From the NCBI GenBank assembly GCA_012510335.1, contig JAAZIF010000227.1, forward strand, positions 1 to 12,420: a DNA stretch of 12,420 nt. Direction: 5' to 3'. Of this stretch, positions 8,079 to 12,420 are shown piece by piece. The stretch is from Methanomicrobiales archaeon (GTDB lineage: Archaea > Halobacteriota > Methanomicrobia > Methanomicrobiales > Methanoculleaceae). The notes below the pieces were generated by a model that saw nothing but the letters and a program-made list of their open reading frames with translations, did no database searches and was not told the origin of the DNA. The first letter of the stretch is position 1. Every line of letters starts with the position of its first letter. The translations under genes were made by a program, and so were the position numbers.

Positions 8079-8097
8079 GGGGGTCCGGAGGGCCCCC
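8079..8097. terminator. GC-rich hairpin in convergent intergenic region
   Basis: GGGGGTCC (8079-8086) pairs with GGGCCCCC (8090-8097) as an 8-bp stem with one G-T pair and a GGA loop. On the - strand it lies just beyond the histone T-tract and could protect or halt the 3' end of that transcript; on the + strand it could block read-through from hisB into the histone gene. Function inferred from position. Confidence 0.35.
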
Positions 8098-8098
8098 G

Positions 8099-8113
8099 TA
8101 AATAAAAGAGAGA
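8099..8113 (-). terminator. T-rich terminator of the histone gene
   Basis: Read on the - strand this is TCTCTTTTATTTA, beginning about 9 bases after the histone stop codon. A T-run immediately downstream of a stop is the usual archaeal termination signal, and the GC-rich hairpin follows directly. Confidence 0.55.
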
Positions 8114-8122
8114 TCGCCCGTG

Positions 8123-8329
8123 TTATGCGGACTTAACCGCGAGCTCGACATCTTCAGCCTTGATCGTCTTGCGTCCCGCGTGCTGGGCAAGCCTGTTTGC
8201 TTCCCGGGTCAGCTCTGCGATATACGCCTCGGCCTTCTCGACCAGGGCGTTTGCAGCGTCACTGCCGACCCTCTCAGCACCATTCTTCTTTGCGATACGT
8301 ACAACCGCAGCAATAGGTAGATCTGCCAT
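8123..8329 (-). CDS. Archaeal histone (HMfA/HMfB family)
   Basis: A 68-residue single histone fold that forms dimers and longer multimers to wrap DNA. All family marks are present: the LPIAAVVRIAKKNGAERV N-terminal helix (residues 4-21), the DNA-contact arginine R20, the long central helix (about 23-50) and the RKTIKAEDVELAVK C-terminal portion (53-66) in which R53, T55 and D60 match the RxT...D loop. There is no N- or C-terminal tail. It is monocistronic: a strong Shine-Dalgarno (GAGGTG) lies seven to eight bases before the ATG at 8329, a promoter region lies upstream and a T-rich terminator downstream. The gene symbol varies between species, so none is given. Confidence 0.97.
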   Translation of the reverse strand: MADLPIAAVVRIAKKNGAERVGSDAANALVEKAEAYIAELTREANRLAQHAGRKTIKAEDVELAVKSA

Positions 8330-8334
8330 AATTT

Positions 8335-8364
8335 AACTCACCTCTAAAAAGAGGTGTATGAGTT
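8335..8364. repeat. Inverted repeat over the histone ribosome-binding site
   Basis: Perfect inner palindrome CACCTCT (8339-8345) / AGAGGTG (8350-8356) around AAAA, nested in an outer pair AACTCA (8335-8340) / TGAGTT (8359-8364). On the histone mRNA the GAGGTG Shine-Dalgarno is one arm of the hairpin. As DNA, the repeat sits between the proximal TATA box and the start codon, the usual location of an archaeal repressor site. Confidence 0.6.
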
Positions 8365-8406
8365 AATATTTAAACGTTTCGGGATTATCTCGAATATTTA
8401 CGTTTC
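8365..8406 (-). promoter_or_regulatory. Two tandem BRE/TATA-like modules upstream of the histone gene
   Basis: Read on the - strand, 8380-8365 is GAAACGTTTAAATATT and 8406-8393 is GAAACGTAAATATT: the same BRE-like GAAACG plus TATA-like box, repeated 28 bases apart. The proximal box (TTTAAATA, 8374-8367) predicts a start near 8344, just at the Shine-Dalgarno; the distal box predicts a start near 8371 and a leader that includes the whole inverted repeat. Start sites are inferred from the usual 25-27 base TATA spacing. Confidence 0.55.
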
Positions 8407-8497
8407 TCTTTCCCATTGGGGATACTTCTGGAGAGAGCATACGGATACCGGCAGAATATGAGGGCTAATGAAATAAACGTTAAATATCGCTAATTTC

Positions 8498-8508
8498 AGG
8501 AAAAGAGA
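8498..8508 (-). terminator. T-rich tract after mtxX
   Basis: On the - strand TCTCTTTTCCT begins seven bases after the mtxX stop codon, a likely termination signal for the marker 2 - mtxX unit. No hairpin accompanies it. Confidence 0.4.
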
Positions 8509-8514
8509 CCTTAT

Positions 8515-9264
8515 TCAGGAGATTCTGGATTCTGCTAACGATTTCGCGAGCATTACCGCATTGGTATAATCTGCTGAAGCGCGCGACGTATCCACGAAAA
8601 TTTTACCGATATTTACCACCGGTGCTCCATGCCCCCTACCGGTTCCAAGGAACACGAGCGTACGAAAGATCAGGTTCCCGGAGATCCCGTCAGGGGCCAC
8701 GACCATACCGTACCGCCCTGCCGCATCCTCGATCAGGATCTCGGTATGCTCCGCACCGGTCAGGCGTGCCACGAGCTCGGCGTCGGCCATCGTCCGGTCG
8801 ACTGCCGGATGCCGCCCTATATCCCCGAGCCTTCCGCCCGAGAGAACCGCCACACCCTCCGCAAGCCCGAAACTCCGCGCAATCTCCCTGCCGCGCTCGA
8901 CGAACCTGACTTTCTCGGCGACCGTCCAGCCCTCATCGACACCGACGGGGGCGAGGAGGAAGAGGTCTCCGCCGGCGGTCTCGAGGAGGGCAATCCGCTC
9001 CAGGTGGTCGACGCCCATGGCCAGTTTAAGGGCCCTCAGGGCAGAGGATGCGGGCAGGCTGCCCCGGACAGCGGCATCGATACTGCCGTCGGCGAGGGCC
9101 GCGACGAGGGCCGCCTCCGGTCTCTCAGCCTCGATGACCCTGGCAGAACCGGAGGCTCCGTGACGGGAAAAAAGAATGAGGTCAACTTCCCCGCCGACCG
9201 CCTGGATGGTCGAGAGGATACGCTTATCCAGAGACGCCGCACCAAGCCCGATCGTTACCGGCAT
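8515..9264 (-). CDS. mtxX: Methanogenesis marker protein 4 (MtxX, phosphotransacetylase-like)
   Basis: A 249-residue protein of the MtxX / methanogenesis marker 4 family, found essentially in methanogens and relatives; historically annotated as a putative methyltransferase, but the fold is that of phosphate acetyl/butyryltransferases. Visible PTA-like pieces: DAAVRGSLPAS (63-73), LSGGRLGDIGRHPAVDRTM (141-159) and APDGISGNLIFRTLVFLGTG (190-209). The distinctive C-terminus is GRGHGAPVVNIGKIFVDTSR (209-228) followed by ASADYTNAVMLAKSL. The biochemical role is unknown. The ATG at 9264 is ten bases inside the end of the marker 2 gene, in another frame, so the two are almost certainly co-expressed. 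No membrane segment or signal peptide is seen. Confidence 0.88.
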   Translation of the reverse strand: MPVTIGLGAASLDKRILSTIQAVGGEVDLILFSRHGASGSARVIEAERPEAALVAALADGSIDAAVRGSLPASSALRALKLAMGVDHLERIALLETAGGDLFLLAPVGVDEGWTVAEKVRFVERGREIARSFGLAEGVAVLSGGRLGDIGRHPAVDRTMADAELVARLTGAEHTEILIEDAAGRYGMVVAPDGISGNLIFRTLVFLGTGRGHGAPVVNIGKIFVDTSRASADYTNAVMLAKSLAESRIS

Positions 9265-10265
9265 GCCCTTCCTTCAGCGAAGATCCTCGTGATGCCGTTT
9301 CGATCCAGGTCAAATACCTGTGTCTCCCGGCCCAGGTACCTGATGGTCAGCTTTCCGCTCCCGTTGACCTCCCCGATTGGGGCCGCGGTCATCCCGACAT
9401 CGGCAAACCGGCGGCAGACCTCCTCCACATTCTCCTTCTTCGCAGTCAGGATGAACCCCATGCCAGGATACATGCGCACCCACTGCTCGAAGGGGAGGCG
9501 GAGCGCGGAGAGATCCGGTCTCGGTATCGCCTCCAGGTCGATCACCGCTCCCTTCTCGCTCACCTCAAGGAGCATGCCGAGGGTTCCGATAGCCCCGGGG
9601 TTGCTTATATCCTTGCCGGCCGTCACCAGGTGATCCCGCCCGAGATCCTCCATTACCCGGATCTGGGCGCGCACAACCTCGGCCGACTTCATCGTGACAG
9701 AATCCCAGTTGAAGCTGCACGACGGGTGGATCCGACCGTCGAGGTCGATCGCTGCGATCACCCGGTCCCCTTCCTCTGCCGTATCCGAGAAGATGATCTG
9801 ATCCATCCTTGCCGTCCCGAGGATCGCCACATCCACGACGTTATACGGCGTATCGGGGTGTAGATGCCCGCCCACTATAGGGACGCCGAACTGCGCGGAT
9901 GCCGTGACCATGCCCCGGGTCACCTCGTCACGGATCTGGTCGTTTGTGAAGGAGAGGATATCGACCATCGCAACAGGCCTCCCTCCCATGGCAGCGATAT
10001 CATGAATATTCACAAGCACGGCACAGTATCCCGCCCAGAACGGGTCCGCCTCCATGAGCTTGCTCCAGATGCCGTCTGCTGCAAGCAGCAGCGCATCCTC
10101 CGCGTTATGCCGGATGACGGCGGCGTCCTCACCGAACGAGGCGACGATATCGGAGCTCTCGACCCAGAGAGACCGGACCATATCCCCGATCACCCTCTTC
10201 CTGGTAACGCCCTCATATTCCCTGACGGCCTGTGCTACCGTATCTGTGGAGCAATCTTTCACCAC
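9255..10265 (-). CDS. Methanogenesis marker protein 2 (AIR synthase/PurM-like)
   Basis: A 336-residue protein with the two-domain PurM/ThiL/SelD/HypE fold, whose members bind ATP and phosphorylate or activate a small substrate or carboxamide. Seen in the sequence: FGEDAAVIRH (44-53), the Mg-ATP region LLLAADGIWSKLM (59-71), the dimer/active-site segment VNIHDIAAMGGRPVAMVD (85-102), GGHLHPDTPYNVVDVAILG (132-150) and KDISNPGAIGTLGMLLE (218-234). The combination matches the methanogenesis marker 2 family, whose reaction is unknown. The first start is GTG at 10265, with a second GTG at 10262; a later ATG (residue 29) would delete the conserved REYEGVTRKR region. Its 3' end overlaps mtxX by ten bases. 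Confidence 0.87.
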   Translation of the reverse strand: MVKDCSTDTVAQAVREYEGVTRKRVIGDMVRSLWVESSDIVASFGEDAAVIRHNAEDALLLAADGIWSKLMEADPFWAGYCAVLVNIHDIAAMGGRPVAMVDILSFTNDQIRDEVTRGMVTASAQFGVPIVGGHLHPDTPYNVVDVAILGTARMDQIIFSDTAEEGDRVIAAIDLDGRIHPSCSFNWDSVTMKSAEVVRAQIRVMEDLGRDHLVTAGKDISNPGAIGTLGMLLEVSEKGAVIDLEAIPRPDLSALRLPFEQWVRMYPGMGFILTAKKENVEEVCRRFADVGMTAAPIGEVNGSGKLTIRYLGRETQVFDLDRNGITRIFAEGRACR

Positions 10266-10452
10266 AAGAACACCAACACTCCACTCTTCTTAATGGTATT
10301 CTGCCTCATCAGAGATAATGTATTTGATTCACCGGTATTATGCCCTCTGTTGCAGGAGTCGATCATGGAGAGGTAGATGGCCGCGGATATCCTGGATCTC
10401 CCGGCCCCACCCCGGGGTTGTATTTTTGATGCGGCGCGTTGAATAGATCGAT
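10266..10452. promoter_or_regulatory. Divergent promoter region, marker 2 gene / rfcL
   Basis: 187 bases between divergently transcribed genes. For the - strand gene an AAATACATTA-like TATA element lies near 10315-10324, predicting a leader of about 29 bases with a modest GGTG motif before the GTG start. For rfcL, TTGTATTTTT at 10419-10428 is the best TATA candidate, preceded by the GC-rich palindrome CCCCGGGG (10410-10418 area). No small gene is supported in between. Confidence 0.45.
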
Positions 10453-11790
10453 ATGGACTGGGCTGAGAAGTACAGACCGCAGCACCTCAAGGAGGTTGTG
10501 GGGAACGCCGCTGCCATAATGCAGATCTACGAGTGGGCGCGGGACTGGTCGCGGGAGAAAAAACCGCTTATACTGTACGGGAAGCCCGGTATCGGAAAGA
10601 CGTCAGCCGCCCATGCCCTCGCAAACGACATGAACTGGGAGGTGGTGGAACTCAACGCCTCCGATCAGCGGACCAGGCAGGCCCTTGAGCGCGTGGCAGG
10701 TTCAGGTTCCACGACCGGCAGCCTCTCCGGCGCGAGCCACAAACTCATCCTGCTCGATGAGGCCGATAACCTGCATGGCCAGGCCGACCGCGGCGGGGCA
10801 AAAGCAATCGTCGAGATCATAGCGGCGTCCAGGCAGCCGATCATACTGATCGCAAACGACTACTACGCCCTCACAAAAGACCTCAAAGCAGTTACGGAGC
10901 CGGTGTTGTTCCGGGCACTCCAGGCGCGCTCGATAGTCCCCCGCCTCCGCCAGATATGTGCTGCGGAGGGGGTTGTATGCCCTCCCGCCGTGCTCGAAGA
11001 GATCGCCGGCCGCGCCGGCGGCGATATGCGCGCAGCGGTGAACATGCTCCATGCCGCCGCTACAGGCAAGGAGCACCTGGAGATGGCCGATCTCCAGACC
11101 TCCGCAAAGGATGAGCGGTCCACCATATTCGGGCTCGTCGGCGCGGTCTTCTCGGGCAGGAGGGATGATCCCGACCTGCTCCGCATGGCGATGGAGGTCG
11201 AGGATACCCCGGACACGATCGAGCAATGGCTGGAGGGGAATCTCAGCCATATGCCCGATCTCGCATCCCGGGCGAGGGGCTACGCCTGCCTGTCGAGGGC
11301 AGACGAGTATATTGGCCGGACATTCCGGAGGCAGTACTACACCCTCTGGCGGTATGCGAGCGCCATCATGCTCATCGGTGTCGCTGACGCGGCCGGCGGG
11401 CATGGTGTTCGTGGTCGTATCATGCCTCCGGCGCGCTGGCGCGCTATGGGGGCGTCGAAGAGGCAGAAGGCGGTCAGGACCGATCTTATCCGGAAGATCG
11501 GCGGGATGACGCATATACCGGAGAACGTCCTTCGCGAGGACTACTTCACCGCGATCAGCATACTCGTCGAGCAGAACCCGGAAGGATACGTCCGCGCCTT
11601 CAATCTTGATGCGGATGAACTGAACCTCTTTATACACGATAAAGCCCGGGCCACAAAGATCGTCAGGGGCGTGGCAAAAGAGGCGAAGAAAGCCTCAGGC
11701 AGGGTCAGGAAACTCAAGGATGAGGATCCGCCGGATGATCCCGGGGAGAAGCAGCAGGGTCTCCCCCCGGGCCAGGCGACGCTCTTTTAG
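10453..11790 (+). CDS. rfcL: Replication factor C large subunit (clamp loader)
   Basis: The AAA+ large subunit of the archaeal clamp loader, which with the small subunit (not in this window) opens and loads the PCNA ring at primer ends. 445 residues. Visible: [18 protein letters not shown] start, Walker [10 protein letters not shown] (43-51), Walker [11 protein letters not shown] (98-107), the NASDQR segment (68-73), and a sensor-like [15 protein letters not shown] basic linker ([19 protein letters not shown]) leads to a C-terminal PCNA-interacting QATLF (441-445). The ATG has no Shine-Dalgarno, and the candidate TATA box predicts transcription starting within a few bases of it, so the mRNA is probably leaderless. 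The TAG stop overlaps the stop of the opposing UPF0146 gene. Confidence 0.96.
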   Translation: MDWAEKYRPQHLKEVVGNAAAIMQIYEWARDWSREKKPLILYGKPGIGKTSAAHALANDMNWEVVELNASDQRTRQALERVAGSGSTTGSLSGASHKLILLDEADNLHGQADRGGAKAIVEIIAASRQPIILIANDYYALTKDLKAVTEPVLFRALQARSIVPRLRQICAAEGVVCPPAVLEEIAGRAGGDMRAAVNMLHAAATGKEHLEMADLQTSAKDERSTIFGLVGAVFSGRRDDPDLLRMAMEVEDTPDTIEQWLEGNLSHMPDLASRARGYACLSRADEYIGRTFRRQYYTLWRYASAIMLIGVADAAGGHGVRGRIMPPARWRAMGASKRQKAVRTDLIRKIGGMTHIPENVLREDYFTAISILVEQNPEGYVRAFNLDADELNLFIHDKARATKIVRGVAKEAKKASGRVRKLKDEDPPDDPGEKQQGLPPGQATLF

Positions 11791-12188
11791 GGGGCACGGC
11801 GGTGGTAGCGGCGGAGGGGTATCGGGCTCACGATCTCTCCGCCATCCCCGTAGATCTCGTATCCCAGGTGGTAGACAAGCAGATCGCAGTCGATCCGGGC
11901 GGCAAGCGCGATCAGCGGAGGCACCATCTCAACACCCGGGCGCACGGCGTATACCAGGTCCGCCCCCTCGTAAAGCCGGAAGTCTGGCTCGAATATGTCG
12001 TCGGTCACCACGGTGAGCCCTTCATGCCTGATCCCGGGCCTGATATCCGTACATAGGAGAAGAGCGCCGGCAGCCGCGGACAGGCGAGCGGCGCCGGGGT
12101 TATCGCCGACCCCCACCTCCACGGCGCGGCGGTAGCGGGCGGCGATATACTCCCCGATACTCCGTTCAATATGTTTATGGTGGCGCAT
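11787..12188 (-). CDS. UPF0146 family protein
   Basis: A 133-residue archaeal protein of unknown function. It has a glycine-rich motif [12 protein letters not shown] (23-34) followed by an acidic strand end TDIRPG (47-52) and DDIFEP (63-68), like the cofactor site of class I S-adenosylmethionine-dependent methyltransferases, but it is much shorter than a full methyltransferase. The [19 protein letters not shown] segment (78-96) is the family signature. No metal-binding cluster, signal or membrane segment is seen. The start (12188) has no Shine-Dalgarno; a TATA-like GAATATTGA at about 12222-12214 on the - strand would give a leaderless transcript. Its TAA stop overlaps the rfcL TAG. Function cannot be assigned. 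Confidence 0.85.
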   Translation of the reverse strand: MRHHKHIERSIGEYIAARYRRAVEVGVGDNPGAARLSAAAGALLLCTDIRPGIRHEGLTVVTDDIFEPDFRLYEGADLVYAVRPGVEMVPPLIALAARIDCDLLVYHLGYEIYGDGGEIVSPIPLRRYHRRAP

Positions 12189-12205
12189 TACCCAGAAGTT
12201 ATGTA

Positions 12206-12420
12206 ATGAGCATCAATATTCTTTTGGACCAGGAGAGACCGGAAGGTATCGAACTCCCGGTCGCCCGTATGATCGGGATGATACTCGGGAGGGATACCGG
12301 GCTTGTTGAATACCCGCTCCTCATCGACGGTTACGACAGGGATCGCAACCAGCACGATGCTCAAAAGATACTGAACCGCCTACAGGACACTTTCACCCGC
12401 AGGTACGAGATCCGCGGCCC
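12206..12420 (+). CDS. amzA: Probable archaemetzincin, N-terminal part
   Basis: An open frame from ATG 12206 to the window edge, encoding about 71 residues, truncated on the right. The start MSINILLDQ, the ELPVARMIG helix, the VEYPLLIDGYD segment and RDRNQHDAQKILNRLQDTF resemble the N-terminus of archaemetzincin, a small archaeal zinc metalloprotease family in which a Tyr-x-x-x-Arg-x-Q-x-(D/A)A pattern precedes the catalytic domain. The zinc-binding HExxHxxGxxHCxxxxCxM motif that would settle the matter is beyond the window, so the call rests on N-terminal similarity recognised by eye. The gene starts 17 bases from the divergent UPF0146 start; a TATA-like ATGTTTAT at 12171-12178 lies inside UPF0146. 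Confidence 0.6.
   Translation, partial: MSINILLDQERPEGIELPVARMIGMILGRDTGLVEYPLLIDGYDRDRNQHDAQKILNRLQDTFTRRYEIRG

Larger units (their letters stand above)
7865..8122. other. Convergent intergenic region, hisB / histone
   Basis: A 258-base region between two genes that point towards each other. I find no credible gene: the longest + strand start (8024-8101, 25 codons) lacks a ribosome-binding site and conserved features. It contains two hairpins (7948-7970 and 8079-8097) and a T-rich tract serving the - strand (8099-8113), listed separately. The GATCAAACCC stretch near 7992 superficially recalls a tRNA T-arm but has no cloverleaf around it. Confidence 0.6.

Noticed and set aside
8060..8092. 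G-rich stretch that might form a G-quadruplex
   Set aside because: Only two long G-runs; the others are GG pairs, and the hairpin at 8079-8097 explains the sequence better.
8024..8101. A 25-codon start-to-stop frame on the + strand in the hisB-histone intergenic
   Set aside because: No Shine-Dalgarno, and its end falls in the GC hairpin; nothing supports translation.
8629..9633. A long open frame on the + strand (334 codons) across mtxX and the marker 2 gene
   Set aside because: It lies antisense to two genes with clear family motifs; its translation is low-complexity with no recognisable domain. Long antisense frames are expected in GC-rich DNA.
10702..11637. A 311-codon open frame on the - strand inside rfcL
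   Set aside because: Antisense to a fully recognisable AAA+ protein; no motif, no ribosome-binding site, composition typical of a shadow frame.

Overview
The window looks like chromosomal DNA of a GC-rich methanogenic euryarchaeon, most likely a Methanomicrobiales member near Methanoculleus; the genus is an inference. The evidence is a pair of methanogenesis marker proteins (markers 2 and 4), a ferredoxin-dependent 2-oxoglutarate oxidoreductase beside succinyl-CoA synthetase (the end of the incomplete reductive TCA branch used by such methanogens), an archaeal-type MetK, a 68-residue archaeal histone, an archaeal clamp-loader large subunit, an archaeal c-di-AMP cyclase (DacZ type), and archaeal BRE/TATA-like promoter elements. 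Gene density is high. I see no mobile element, CRISPR array, tRNA or rRNA.

Region 1 (1-4412, + strand) is a six-gene run: korA (3' part only), korB, korC, sucC, sucD and dacZ. Every junction is a 4-base start/stop overlap (ATGA or GTGA), and most have a clear Shine-Dalgarno just inside the preceding gene. The first five genes interconvert succinate, succinyl-CoA and 2-oxoglutarate. The last appears to make the second messenger c-di-AMP, so a signalling enzyme is translationally coupled to the 2-oxoglutarate branch. This is the most interesting system here.

Region 2 (4413-7864, + strand) has its own AT-rich promoter region and carries metK, hisG, hisA and hisB, closely packed (gaps of 3 and 4 bases, then a 14-base overlap). 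It joins S-adenosylmethionine synthesis to three steps of histidine biosynthesis. Region 3 (7865-8122) is a 258-base convergent intergenic stretch with hairpins and a T-rich histone terminator.

Region 4 (8123-10265, - strand) holds a histone gene with an elaborate upstream region (two tandem promoter-like modules and an inverted repeat over the ribosome-binding site). Next come mtxX (marker 4, phosphotransacetylase-like) and the marker 2 gene (AIR-synthase-like). These two overlap by 10 bases and look like one functional pair of unknown biochemical role.

Region 5 (10266-12420) has the divergently transcribed rfcL (clamp loader), apparently leaderless. A UPF0146 gene on the - strand converges with it, and their stop codons overlap. 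Only 17 bases beyond the UPF0146 start is the 5' end of a probable archaemetzincin gene on the + strand, cut by the window edge.
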